Below, one piece after another: positions 1 through 11,471 of a stretch of DNA of 64,000 bases. This DNA is from Ceratopteris richardii (Eukaryota > Streptophyta > Polypodiopsida > Polypodiales > Pteridaceae), in NCBI GenBank assembly GCA_020310875.1, contig CM035413.1, positions 182,383,118 to 182,447,117 on the forward strand, written 5' to 3'. Numbering within the stretch: position 1 is the stretch's first letter; the number at the start of each line of letters is the position of its first letter. A model generated the notes under the pieces. The model did not search any database, was not told the origin of the DNA, and saw only the letters and a program-made list of their open reading frames with translations. The position numbers and the translations under genes are program-made.

Positions 1-777
1 TATGGATGTTGCAAAGGCAATATGCCTTGAATATGCTGCAAAAGTATGGTATGGCTGATTGTAAGCCAATGTTTATGCCATTAGATCAGAATTTGAAGTT
101 GGATACTACATGAGATGAAGCATTGGAAAATGCTACTATGTACAGGAAAATTGTGGGAAGTCTTATATATCTCACAATTACAAGGCCTGATCTAAGTTAT
201 ACTGTTGGACTTGAAAATCAGTTTATGCAAGTTCCCAGGAAGCCATATTTGGATGCTCTGAGGTGCACTCTACGTTATGTGAGTGCTACTTTGGATTATG
301 CATTGTTTTATGAGGTCGGTGTAGATATGCAGGTTTATGGATACACTGATGCAGATTGGGCTAGTAGCTTTCCAGATAGAAGATCTACTAGTGGTTTTCT
401 ATTCTGACTTGGGAGTGCAGCTATTACATAGAGCAGCAAGAAGCAACCCATTGTTGCTTTGTCGAGTATAGAGGCTGAGTATAGAGGTGCTGCAATGGCA
501 GCATGTGAGGCATCATGGCTAGAAATGCTACTTGCAGATTTAGGTGTGGAAGTGGGAAAGCCTATCACTATTTATTGTGATAATCTTAGCAACATACAGT
601 TAGCACAGAATCCTGTTTTCCATGCTAGAACAAAGCATATCGAGGTACATTATCACTTCATCAGAGAGAAGGTGAGCAGGTTGCTGATATTTTCACTAAA
701 GCACTTGGAGCTGAGAAGTTGAAGAAGATTCGCGAGATGCTTGGATTATAGGATATGGTGTTGAGCTTTAGGGGGAG
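1..777 (+). pseudogene. Copia A: 3' end of pol (RT tail and RNase H), decayed
   Basis: This is the 3' part of a Ty1/copia polyprotein whose 5' portion lies outside the window. The RT tail reads GSLIYLTITRPDLSYTVG, followed by RNase H motifs (GYTDADWA, RRSTSGF, SSIEAEYRGAAMAACEA, the YCDN signature and HARTKHIEVHYHFIREK). It is broken by several stops and small indels (stops near 114, 405 and 430). The same sequence recurs at 10280-11091 (element B) at high identity, so A and B are two copies of one family. A polypurine tract (tttagggggag) ends at 777, immediately before the LTR. Confidence 0.9.
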
Positions 778-1159
778 TGTTGAGATATCAAGCTCAACAT
801 GTGATGATCCAGGATAAGACGTACCAGGTTTTCGTTCTCTGACATGTATAGTGGTCACACCGGTATATGTCAGGGATACTTCATTGAGCTTTATTAGATT
901 TATCTACGGAGAGTGATGGCACATTTCTTCCTTGCGAGCTCGCTCATTTGCAGACATTAGGTTTTTCCTTATGTACTGATCTTTATATATTGCACTTGTT
1001 GTATTCTTGTTTTTTGGTCATTCTTGTACATTCCTTTTTATGTAATAGAAGAAGAAGAAGAAGAAGATTCTTCTTCCTTGCCTCAATCTGTGTGTGTGCT
1101 TCTCCTTGATAGTGAGAGTGTGTGTGTGAGCTCTCTTCCTTATCTCCTTCCTCGTGACA
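778..1159 (+). repeat. 3' LTR of copia A
   Basis: This 382-bp LTR starts TGTTGAGATATC right after the polypurine tract and ends CTCGTGACA. It matches the LTR of element B at 11092-11471 and, in reverse, 59204-59472. It contains a TATA-like stretch (tttatatattgca), a (GAA)n run at ~1047-1068 and a TG-rich 3' end. No 5' LTR is in the window, so a target duplication cannot be tested. Confidence 0.9.
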
Positions 1160-2908
1160 AGGAACACATAAGTGTAACATGGTTAACCCATCATACTCCT
1201 AGTTGAGAGATTTTGAGCTCAATTTCCCACAAATTTGCTATTATGATAGATTCCATTTGATTTGAGCTATCAACACTCAATGTAAATTTTGGTTTAGCTA
1301 TGCTCATTTTAGTCACTAATGCATTGAAGAGTTCATGAAACTAAGGTCAATAGAATTTTCTCATAGTGGAAAATATGTAAGGCCCAAGCCTTTTTGATAT
1401 GCTAGAGACATGATAGAAGTATCATTTGTTTAAGCTTTCCATAATGTTGATAGAGGAGCAATCACAAGAAGGTTATGGAAGTATTAAAAGGAGCTTTCGC
1501 AACCTCTCATTGTCTAAATTGGGAATTTAACTACTTTCATCTAGTTTCCTTGTTTGATGAGGATCTTATATTATTTGAATAGAAGAAAATTACTAGATTG
1601 TCTAATCTTTCATAGAGAAGCATTAGAAATGTTCATAGGCGCATTTCTTTTAGAGATAGTCTAAGAAAGATCTCCTTCCTTTTTCCATATCCTCTACTTA
1701 AAAGACTTGCATGAAAACTATGATGCATATGCATATGCCTATGCATATCTTTTTAAAAATAGCCTTTTTTGATAACAAAAAACATAGAAATGATTAGATA
1801 TGGTTCTAAAAAAATATTAATCTATAGTCTTATATATGAGAAGAAAGAAATATCTCCATACAAAAAATTTTGCTCGCATTGAATAATATTTTTAATGCTA
1901 ATTCAAATTTGTATAATCATCTAGCACAAGTCTTGGGAATTAGAAAAATCTTTTTTATAATAAGACTATCATCGTAACTTTAATCATGTAGCATATTGAA
2001 TTTTTGTTGATCAAATGAACTTTTCTTAGCATAGACAAATAGTAATATTTTTTTCTTTTTAAGAAATGACATAGAAATTTGACTCCTAAGGTTGTCAAAG
2101 AAATATTTCTATCTTTGAGAATTGCACCAGTATTTTGATAATAAAAAAAGACTCATATTGATAAAATCACTTTGCAAAATAATTCATAGATGATAACACT
2201 ATCATGGCACATATGAGACCAATTTTATGCCATAAACCTAGTAAAGATTGTAAAAAATCTCTAATTATGGCTAGAGAAGTATTTAGCTATTGAAAATAAG
2301 AGATTTCATTGCATTTACAATAATGAAAATTGGCAGATCATAATTTTGCTAAAAACTAATGAAATAATTGACATCATTGTATATTTTGCAATGATACTCT
2401 AATTAGCATCATAAAATTAGTGAATAAATCTTTATTTTTCTTATCCTTAAAATATATATATATATCTAGAAATATTCAATCCTTGTTCTAACATGTTCCA
2501 TAATTGCATTTATAATTGCTTGCTTCTATTAGTCTAGAAATTCATCAAATAATGTCTCTTTTTAAGGATGGTAAAGTGTCCAAGGACACAGAAGTGTCCT
2601 AGTAGAACACTAGCATTAAAGGAAGGTTACCATCTCTATAGTACCTACTATCTCCCATATACACCTAACTTTCAAACTATCACTCTAATAATATTTAACA
2701 TCATCGAAGTTGCTTCAGTCCATATGATGTTTCCTCTTTGAAGTAATAATATGGAAAAAAGTGGAAAATGCTAAGAAAAGTAAACTTGAACCTTACTCAA
2801 AGTAAGGTCAATGAAAGGTACTAAGATAAGATACAATATATTCCTCTAAGAAATAGAACAAAGTCCCATAAGAAATGTAATTTGAAACTTGTCTAGAACC
2901 AACATGAT
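1160..2908. other. No recognisable gene; AT-rich intergenic DNA
   Basis: This stretch is AT-rich, with no ORF above ~60 codons that looks conserved. I see no terminal repeats, no clear tandem repeat and no transposon motif. It may be very old transposon DNA, but nothing visible supports a specific origin. Confidence 0.6.
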
Positions 2909-4059
2909 GTGTCAATCGGGATTGACAGAAAACTAAGGAGTTTTAAAATTTTAAACACATATTTAGGAAGCTCTAGGCATGCAGATCATGATTATGCACT
3001 TTGTTTAGCAAAAGGATCATTTTTTCTATCGGTCACAATTGACAGAGGTCAATGCCTCGGGACCTGCACAGTCAAATTTTTTACCTGCTGGAGCTGGTGC
3101 AGCTACTGGGGATGCTGATTCCTGCAGAAAATATCAGAAAACACAAAATAGCACACACACTCAAACTCTCTCTCCCTCTCTCTCACAAATGAAATGAGGG
3201 GAATGGTGTGGGAATGGTGATATGACCAAAAAGCGGAAAATGTCGTGATGATGGAGATGGAGGTGGAAGATGGTGATGATAATGGTGGTGATGAAGATGG
3301 TGAAGAAAAAAAAAGAAAATAGATAAAAGTGAAGGAAATACCTATGACTCCAACACCTCAACTCTATGTCTTACCATCACACGCTCGTCCTCAAAGCTCG
3401 ATCCCCGGCAACGACTCCAAAATTTGGTGTAGCTCAGTGATGAGTAGCATCTCCGTTAATGTCAATCCGGGAAGACATGAGGATGGTATGAAGACCTCAA
3501 ACAAGTGATGGCACAAGTGTGTGAGTGAGAAGCACACTAACATGCACACACATACACACACGCGCACACAAGGCAAGAACAAAGAGAGAGACAATGGAAT
3601 TCTTTTAGATTACTAAAAAGTGCTCTTACAAGTTCAATTCTACAACAAGCTAACCTCAAAAATGAGCTCTCTAGCTCTTTTTATGGTTTTTGACTAGCTT
3701 TGGTCCTATCGAGACCTAGTGTCCGGCCTAGTTAAAAATTAGGTTCTAGGGCCTATTTGGAGGCTCAAACGAGCTCAGAAAATTATGAAAATTGATTGGT
3801 AGGTACTTCTAATGCTCCTCAAGCTCAAGGACTCCTTGGCTTGCACAAAATGGAGTTACAAAAAGGTGAAATGGTATTTACAATGATTTTTAGTGATGAG
3901 AATCATTGTTATGAAGATGTTGATTCGGAAAAAGTTGAATGGCCTACTTGCCAGATCTTCGTTCACTACTTTGTCTGCTTGTGCCTTCTCTCTGCTCTGG
4001 CTCCCTTCTTTGGCTTCCTTGTCTTGTGAGTCCTTGGGTGCTTTGACTGCTGCCAACAC
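2909..4059 (-). mobile_element. N: reverse-oriented Athila-like Gypsy fragment (LTR, primer site, leader)
   Basis: Read on the minus strand this is an LTR ending CTGAGCTACA, a short CCAAATT spacer, a tRNA-Asp-type primer site, and then an untranslated leader running to ~2909. The LTR (from 3428 upward) is a diverged relative of the D LTR at 5150-5707 in opposite orientation: shared blocks include the cttgcacaaaatggag region (3841-3856) and the stretch around 3650-3760. Its upper boundary is uncertain. Similarity is clear to ~3880, and a plausible TGTTGGCAGC start lies at ~4059. No gag or pol follows, so it is a truncated 5' end. Confidence 0.55.
3401..3419 (-). other. Primer-binding site of element N (Athila-type)
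   Basis: On the minus strand the sequence reads TGGAGTCGTTGCCGGGGAT. The familiar Athila-type site is TGGCGCCGTTGCCGGGGA, so this copy differs by two substitutions. It sits seven bases beyond the inferred LTR end (ACACCAAATT), as usual in these elements. Confidence 0.65.
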
Positions 4060-4159
4060 ATCTAGAGACCTAAAAAGATCTAGTTCATTTGTTAACACCT
4101 TCTCAACTCTTGAATTGTCAAAAAGAAGATAAAAGCTTTTCCAAATCATACAATATATT

Positions 4160-4580
4160 TTAACTCACAATCATGCGCACACATACCATGCTATTGTGAA
4201 GTAAGAATTAGTGTTAAGTCAAACAATCACAGTAAATTTTGACTCACAATCATATATTCACATATACATAAACATAGTATGGAGACGTAAGTATCAATAT
4301 TGATTCAAAAAATCACAATACAATCATACACACATATACACATACACATACTATTGTGAAGTAAAAATCAATGTTGATTCAAAAAATCACAATAGATTTT
4401 CACTCACAATCATACATGCACATATGCATACACATACTATTGTGAAGTAAGAATCAATATTGATTCAAACAACTACAATAGATTTTTACTCACAATCATA
4501 CACACACATACACATACTATTGTGAAGTAAGAATCAATGTTGAGTTAAACAATCACAATAGTTTTTAACTCATAATTTTA
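4160..4580. repeat. Tandem repeat, ~80-bp unit, about five copies
   Basis: The unit contains tgactcacaatcata, a short CA-rich stretch, ctattgtgaagtaagaatc and gttgattcaaacaatcac. The landmark ctattgtgaa occurs at 4191, 4351, 4437 and 4517, with a mutated copy near 4275, so periods are about 76-86 bp. The array lies between N and D and is coding in no frame. Confidence 0.8.
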
Positions 4581-5149
4581 AATAGAGAAAATAATTTCTC
4601 TTTATTTTTTTAATATTAAAATACTAAATAGTTTTAACAAGAGCATATAGCCTATTTTTTTGTACAATACTATGAAAAAAGTAACTTTTATGAGGTATAG
4701 TTCTAGTGGCATTCTTTAATAAAGCATTATTCAAATGAATATTCTTTTATTGAAATAGCTTTTGACCAAAAAAAATTTGATCAAAAAAGTTTCTCATCAA
4801 AAAGACCCCAAATTATCATGCAAAAACTATTCACTACTATGTGAAGAAGTTGACATGGCACCAAATAATTTGATCAAATAATAAGGGTCTAATGTAAATT
4901 TCGAGAATTATTCACAAATAATCAAATTGTTGAATAATGAATAATGCAACCTAGGTTACACTTATATGTTCCTCGAGTAGCTTTGCTGTGAACCTTTTCC
5001 CTATACATGGGCACTTTTTACTCTAGCACTAGCTAGAGGTTTTTCCCATGTTACCATATACATGATACACTCATATGTGGTTGTACTTTGTACTTAGGGA
5101 AATCATTGAGCTTTTACTTCAGTTATGTTCATTGTCAATAGAGAGAGCT
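4581..5149. other. No recognisable gene
   Basis: AT-rich sequence between the ~80-bp tandem array and the 5' LTR of D. I see no coding or structural signal. Confidence 0.5.
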
Positions 5150-5707
5150 TGTTCAAGGCAAAGGATCGAGTACTAGCTCTCGTCATAGAAGAAGAGGAAG
5201 TACATAAACTACTGAGAATACTTCATTATGTCAACAGTGATTTTTATCACTAAAACAATGTAAGATATGTATATACAACTGATTATCACAAGTGCGACTC
5301 CATTTTGTGCAAGCCTAGGAGTCCTCAAGCTTGAGGAGTCTAAGTAGAAAGCTCACACCAATTTTCTTAATTTTTGGAAGCCGTTTGATAGTTCAAATTA
5401 GAGGTAGAACCTATTTTTTAACTATGCAAGTCACTAGATGTGAAACCGATCAAAACTAAGCAAGAAACCATAAATAGAGCTAGAGAGCTTATTTTGTTAA
5501 TGTTGAACTTATGAGCTAGTAATTAGAAGAGCTATTGTAATTAGTTGATGATGAATATGAGTATGAGTTATTTCCTTGCCTTCCATTGATCTCCATCACG
5601 AGTTTCCTTGTGTGTGTATGCATGTGTGTGTATGTAAATTGCATTTCTCACCATCTTCTTCATGCACATCATTTGCTCTTTATCTTCATATCAGCCTAAC
5701 CTCTCCA
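5150..5707 (+). repeat. 5' LTR of D
   Basis: The LTR begins TGTTCAAGGCAAAGGATC and ends CTAACCTCTCCA, 558 bp, and matches 13763-14316 over its whole length with scattered substitutions. It contains a TATA-like ccataaatagagc. No standard primer-binding site follows at 5708, so the true end could lie further right with the 3' copy truncated at 14316. Confidence 0.8.
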
Positions 5708-5954
5708 TTATTCCTCTAGTATCATTCCCTATCATTATCTCAAACTCCAAAAAATCACCAAAAACCAGTCATATTCCTTCTTTCTCTTCTCTCTCCCTCA
5801 TTTGTGTGTGTGCGAGAGTGAGAGAGAGAGATTTTACAGGTGTGTGTTCGTATTTTCTGGTGCACTAATCTTGCAGAGTACCTCTAGACACCACGGATTT
5901 GCAGGAAACAAAGGTAAAAACTCCATTTTTCTCTCAGAAATTGCAGTTGAAGCT

Positions 5955-6475
5955 GACCATCGCGACTATCAAACTAAGGTATGAATTTGGGGAAACTTTT
6001 TGCATGAAGGAGGATCCTAAGTAAGCGCTTGCATAGATCCATGATTAGTTTTGTGAAATTGCATCATTTTCTGGCCATCAGAATGATGATAGATCATCGC
6101 GACTATGTCTGACCATCGAGAGGTCAATGACCATCATGGCGATTGGCTCACGCCATCGCGATTGCATCTCATCATCGCGACGGTGACTCATCATCACGAT
6201 AGTGCTTGACATTCGCGATCCTGAATGGCCTTCCAGGCTTGATCGTCACAAATGTGCTTAACCATCATGGTCTTCACCATCGTCATCTGACCATTGTGAA
6301 CTAACCATCGCGACTATCAATGATCATCATAGCTTGACCATCATGACTTGATAGTCACGATTGAGTCTGATCATCGTAAGGCCTGATCATCGTGACCTCT
6401 GACCATCATGGGTGTCACACCATCTTGACGGTGACATACCATCGCAATTGTGTCTGACCATCGCGACTGTCAAAC
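5955..6475 (+). repeat. Degenerate minisatellite built on a (TGA)CCATCGCGAC motif
   Basis: About 520 bp in the leader of D repeats a short motif of the form tgaCCATCGCGACt at irregular 15-30 bp spacing. Clear copies occur near 5959, 6114, 6153, 6171, 6307, 6437 and 6457, with many variants (accatcatgg, gatcatcgtga). GC dinucleotides stand out against the AT-rich flanks. It is not coding in any sustained frame. Confidence 0.7.
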
Positions 6476-6963
6476 AAAACAGCAAATTAGGGTTTTGCAC
6501 ATATTTTCAAATTTTTGGGATATTTTGTGGAAATTTATTGTGAACCCTTGTGTGTGTGGCATAAGGCAAAGCGAGAAGCAGACAACCACCTCAGATTCTT
6601 GGACAAAGTTAAAACAGCCTCTTCTTAATCCCAGGAGAACATTGTAAGTGGAATTTCCATTTCTTTATTTGTTGACAATCCCTTTGAGCAAAAAAATACA
6701 TTGTGATCAACGGAGTTCTTAGAACTCCTAGAATAGCTAGGATTTGCCCTAACCCATTGAGTGATAAGTGGTCAATGAGAGGAAGCAAGTTTAGGGGTCA
6801 AATCCAACGGAATTTTGTGATTTGAATACGCAACACCCAAATGAATTAAAATCAAACTTATTAAAACGACTCCTTGCGATGAATTTGAACAAGACAAGAA
6901 CCTCTAAAGAAAATGCACAAAGAACTAAGTGATTGACATTATCAAAGGGGTAAGCGAGATAAG

Positions 6964-8100
6964 GTGAGATTAGGATTAATGAACCTGAGATCTGGAAAAT
7001 ACTTAGGGAAAAGTGATATACGGAGTGTTCAATCTTCTAAGGCTAGCATGAGAACTAGAGCACGATCGTGGGCTCAACAGCTAGACAGTTATCCATATGA
7101 GGTTAGTTCGGACACAAGTGACTCGGATATGTCTTTCAACACAAGTAGACCAGGGGTGTCATTTAATGTAGCCCATCTAGAGAAGATAGAGGGACCCTAC
7201 AAAACTGAGTTGGAGTATATCCGTATGAATAGATTGGGTGCCTCAGTATATGAGGATGGCCTTCATAGGTCAGTAATTCAACTACATAATCACGAGAAAC
7301 CTATGGGATTAGAACATCCAACCATGAAGTTTGAAAATGAGGATTACATAGACAAAGAAGGGACCATGTATATCGTTGCAATTAGGGCTGACTCAAGGAA
7401 TTAACTAGGTGAGATGGTAGAAACTACGGACATAGATGTGGAAGGACATGGTAAACAGATTGAGGAACCTAGATATCCAAGAGGAAAATCTATACTAACG
7501 AGGGTGATAACTCCTAAGTGGATGCCCCAAGACAATAGGATTATAGAACTGTTTTGGAATAAGGAGACCGATGAAGTCCTTTGGAGATATAGGCCAGAGC
7601 ATCCTACTATTGCAGGAGCAAACATGATTTATGAACTAAAGGACCCAAAGGTTCTAGGAAAGGTAGTATACTTAGATGAAACCTCAGAACGAGTGTATAA
7701 GGTCACAGAACATGGTCGTCCCATGTGTATACCTGGGGAGGGGAATTAGTTTTTCCACCACTAAGATCGCAAGTATCTAAGCATAGTTTGGGAATCGGCA
7801 CATCCCAGGGACATAGAGAAAAGAAGAAGGAAGTTGCATAGAATATTTTCATCCATCATACAAGAAGGGAGAGGGCCCCTACTAAGAGTGGATGGGCTGA
7901 AAGAGAACCACTTAGGGATCATAGGGCTCATAAGGGTGGGGATGGTTTTCCCCTACCTAGGCCAAGAGACCACCCTAGAACTTTGAGGCCTACTCAATTA
8001 GTGAAGGCTATGAAGAATTGTTTTGACGGATCGGGAGATCCCTACGAGCACATCGCATAATTAAAGCAAGTGCTTGCTGATGGATTATATGTAGAAGATT
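6964..8100 (+). pseudogene. D gag, N-terminal part (broken)
   Basis: Frames at 6964-7404 and 7414-7749 give hydrophilic protein with the LRSGK motif common near the start of plant Gypsy polyproteins. A third stretch to ~8100 contains FDGSGDPYEHI, which fits the Retrotrans_gag core (F-x-G-x-x-D-P-x-x-H). The frames are separated by single stops (7402, 7747, 8057). The coding sequence is cut by copia B and resumes at 11472. Assembly of particles around element RNA is known for the family, not visible here. Confidence 0.65.
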
Positions 8101-8127
8101 ACAAGCAGGATGGATGATTGTTTGCCA

Positions 8128-9053
8128 AAGGACACAAAATGGGTAGGATGTTCACCTTAAATGTGAAGATTCCTGAAATGAATGCAGCCATGTTTGCAAA
8201 AGGTGCAGGAGTTATTGCAGATATAGAGATGTGGCACAAACGGATTGGACATGCAAACTTGTAAAGGCTGAAATTGATGCAGTCAAAGGAGATTGTCCAT
8301 GGACTACCAAATTTCAAAGTTGCAGAAATGCAAAAGGTATGTGCAGCATGTCAACTTGGTAAACGGTCAAGAGCATCATTTCCACATGACAAGCATGTTA
8401 GTGAGAATGTACTAGAAGTAGTACATACAGATGTTTGGGGTCCAGCAAAGACCACATCTATGGGCGGTTGCAAGTTTTAAGTTACTTTCATTGATAAACA
8501 TACACGCAAAGTATGGGTATATTTCATGAAACAGAAGAGTGAGGTGTTCACTCACTTCCAGAATTTTAAAGCTATGGTGGAAAAGCAGACAAGGAAGCAC
8601 ATTAAGACATTAAGATCTGATGGAGGAGGTGAATACATGTCAAATGAGTTCAACAATTTTCTAAAAAATCATGGAATTCGGCGTCAGTTTTCATGCAGGT
8701 ACACACCACAACAGAATGGCCTTGCTGAACGCAAAAATAGACATATTGCAGAAATAGTAAGAGCCTTGATGGTTGAGAAGAATATGCCTCATTGTTATTG
8801 GGCAGAAATTGTGCATATTGTTGTATACATCATGAATAGAACTCCGACTGCTGTCGTACATCAAGTTACACCTGAAGAGAAGTTTACACGTAAAAAGCCA
8901 AACTTATCACATCTGAAAGTTTTTTGTTGTATTGCATATGTACATGTCACAGATGAATTCAGGACAAAGCTTGATCCAAAAGTAGAAAAGTGTGTCTTCA
9001 TTGGATACTCTCTTGAACAAAAGGGATATAAATGTTATAACCCACTCACATGA
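8128..9053 (+). pseudogene. B pre-integrase and integrase
   Basis: The sequence shows the gag-pre-integrase end (MWHKRIGHANL, then CAACQLGK, giving the HHCC zinc site) and the integrase core. Acidic residues appear in VVHTDVWGP, LRSDGGGEY and NGLAERKNRH, so the DDE triad is present. YVHVTDEFRTKLDPKVEK and CVFIGYSLEQKGYKCYNP are the usual copia C-terminal integrase features. Stops occur at about 8262, 8479 and 9052. Confidence 0.85.
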
Positions 9054-9062
9054 TAGGTAAAG

Positions 9063-11060
9063 GTGAGCAGAGATGTGGTATTTGATGAAATGTCGAGCAT
9101 ATGTGTAGATGTCAAAGAAGGAATGAATCTTGAACCAAATGACAAAGAAAATGTTGAAAAATCAAGTGCAGAATCTCAAGTTTTGAGTGGACCGGATGCA
9201 CCACCAAGCAATAGTTCCAACTCAATCCATGGAGTGGAAGATTGCATGGAAATTTTAGTCCAACAAATTCATCAATTACATCCAAGAAAGGTAAAGAAAA
9301 TCTTTTTTGAGGTCATAAAACATATGCAGGTTTTGAAGATGTTGATGGAGATTCAAGAGGTTCAGAAAAAAGTCTTGATGAGGAACTTGGACTGCCCTCT
9401 GTGAAGACTCCAGGAGTAAGAAGGGCACATGCAGATGATACAAGGAGAAGTGACCAAGGACCAAGAAGTCTAGGAGGATGCGGAATTCAGTGCAACAATT
9501 GACGTATGACAGTTATATGGCTCCATTGTGCCTACATGAAAAAGGTAATACAAGATGCTGAACCTTCTTGCTTTGAAGATGCAATTGGAATTGCAGATTG
9601 GCAAAAAGCTATGGATGAGGAGATGGCTGCACTTTATGGAAATGATACATGGAAGCTGGTTCCATTGCCACAAGGAAAGAAACCCATAGGGTCCAAATGG
9701 GTTTACAAGGTAAAGCATAATGTTGATGGTAGCATAAGTAGGTATAAAGCACGATTGGTAGCTAAAGGATATGCACAGACATATGGCATTGATTATGAGG
9801 AAATATTCAGCCCTATAGCTAAAATGTCTAGTGTTAGAACACTTGTTGCATTAGCTACAACAAAAGGATGGACTTTGCATCAGATGGATGTGAAGAATGC
9901 TTTCCTACATGGTGAGTTAGAGGAAGAAGTATATATGTACCAGACACAAAGATATGAAGATTCAAAGCATCCAGATAGGTTGCAAAAGGCTTTGTATGGG
10001 CTGATGCAAGCCTCTCCTGCATGGCATGCAAGGATTGTTGATTACTTAACCAGAATTGAATTTTCTATGTGTGATGCAGATCACTCATTATATGCAAGGA
10101 AGGCTGATGATGGCATCACTATTGTGGCTATTTATGTTGATGAGCTGATTGTAGGTGGTGATAACGAAGGAAGCATCAAAGAGGTAAAGCAACTTCTTAT
10201 GCAGGAATTTGACATGAAAGATCTTGGTGTGTTGCGATATTTCTCGGGCATTGAGTTTATACATACAGAAAAAGGTATATGGATGTTGCAAAGGCAATAT
10301 GCCTTGAATATGTTGCAAAAGTATGGTATGGCTGATTGTAAGCCAATTTCTATGCCTTTAGATCAGAATTTGAAGTTGGATTCTACATCAGGTGAAGCAT
10401 TGGAAAATGCTACTATGTACAGGAAAATTGTGGGAAGTCTTATATATCTCACAATTACAAGGCCTGATCTAAGTTATACTATTGGACTTGAAAGTCAGTT
10501 TATGTAGGTTCCTAGGAAGCCACATTTGGATGCTCTGAGGTGCACTCTACGTTATGTGAGTGCTACTTTGGATTATGCATTGTTTTATGAGGTTGGTGTA
10601 GATTTGCAGGTTTATGGATACACCGATGCAGATTGGGCTGGTAGCATTCCAGATAGATCTACTAGTGGTTTTCTATCCTCACTTGGGAGTGAAGCTGTTA
10701 CATGGAGCAACAAGGAACAACGCACTATTGCTTTGTCGAGTACAGAGGCTGAGTATAGAGGTGTTGCAATGGCAGCATGTGAGGCATCATGGCTAGAAGT
10801 GCTACTTGCAGATTTATGTGTGGAAGTGGGAAAGCCTATCACTATTTATTGCGATAATCTTAGCATCATACAGTTAGCGTAGAATCCTATTTTCCATGCT
10901 AGAACAAAGCATATCGAGGTACATTATCACTTCATCATAGAGAAGGTATAAGCAGGTGATATTGATCTTGTTTATGTGAGAACAAATGAACAGGTTGCTC
11001 ATATTTTCACCAAAGCACTTGGAGCTGAGAAATTGAAGAAGTTTCAGAAGATGCTTGGAT
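9063..11060 (+). pseudogene. B reverse transcriptase and RNase H
   Basis: A 333-codon open stretch (9506-10507) covers most of the RT, including GSKWVYKVK, RYKARLVAKGYAQ, HQMDVKNAFLHG, ALYGLMQASPAWH and IYVDELIVGG. The catalytic YVDD has become YVDE, so the enzyme would be inactive. The RNase H half (10526-10882 and beyond) has GYTDADWAGS and YCDN, and is broken by stops at 10505 and 10880. The 9063-9404 stretch is the variable linker between integrase and RT. Confidence 0.88.
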
Positions 11061-11091
11061 TACAAGATATGGCATTGAGCTTGAGGGGGAG

Positions 11092-11471
11092 TGTTGAGAT
11101 ATCATGCTCAACATGTGATGATCCAAGATGACACGTACCAGTTTTTCGTTTCTCTAACATGTATAGTGGTCACACTAGTATATGTCAAGGATACTTCATT
11201 GAGCTTTATTAGAACTATCTACCGAGAGTGATGGCACATTTGTTCCTTGCCAGCTCACTCATTCGCAAAAATTAGGTTTTTCCTTATGTACTGATTTTTA
11301 TATATTGCACTTGTATTCTTGTTTTTAGGTCATTCTTGTACATTTCTTTTTATGTAATAGAAGAAGAAGAAGAAGAAGATCATTCTTCGTTGCCTCAATC
11401 TGTGTGTGTGCTTCTCCTTGAGAGTGAGAGTGTGTGTGTGAGCTCTTTTCCTTATCGCCTTCCTCGTAACA
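11092..11471 (+). repeat. 3' LTR of copia B
   Basis: This 380-bp LTR begins TGTTGAGATATC after the polypurine tract cttgagggggag and ends CTCGTAACA. It is close to the A LTR (778-1159) with small indels and substitutions. Gypsy D sequence resumes immediately at 11472. Confidence 0.9.

Larger units (their letters stand above)
8110..11471 (+). mobile_element. B: 5'-truncated copia element inside D
   Basis: It carries pre-integrase, integrase, reverse transcriptase and RNase H remnants followed by a polypurine tract and a 380-bp 3' LTR. The 5' LTR, gag and protease are missing: coding homology begins at LFAKGHKMGRMF (~8128). D sequence flanks both sides. A missing 5' half is not expected from ordinary LTR-element insertion, so a later deletion or recombination is inferred. 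It is the same family as A. Confidence 0.85.

Noticed and set aside
3856..4149. 97-codon minus-strand ORF rich in Lys, Glu and Asp
   Set aside because: It overlaps the inferred LTR of element N, shows no motif, and has no counterpart in the D LTR; I cannot support it as a gene.
4160..4580. CRISPR-like array
   Set aside because: The repeats are ~80-bp tandem units without unique spacers, in plant nuclear DNA.
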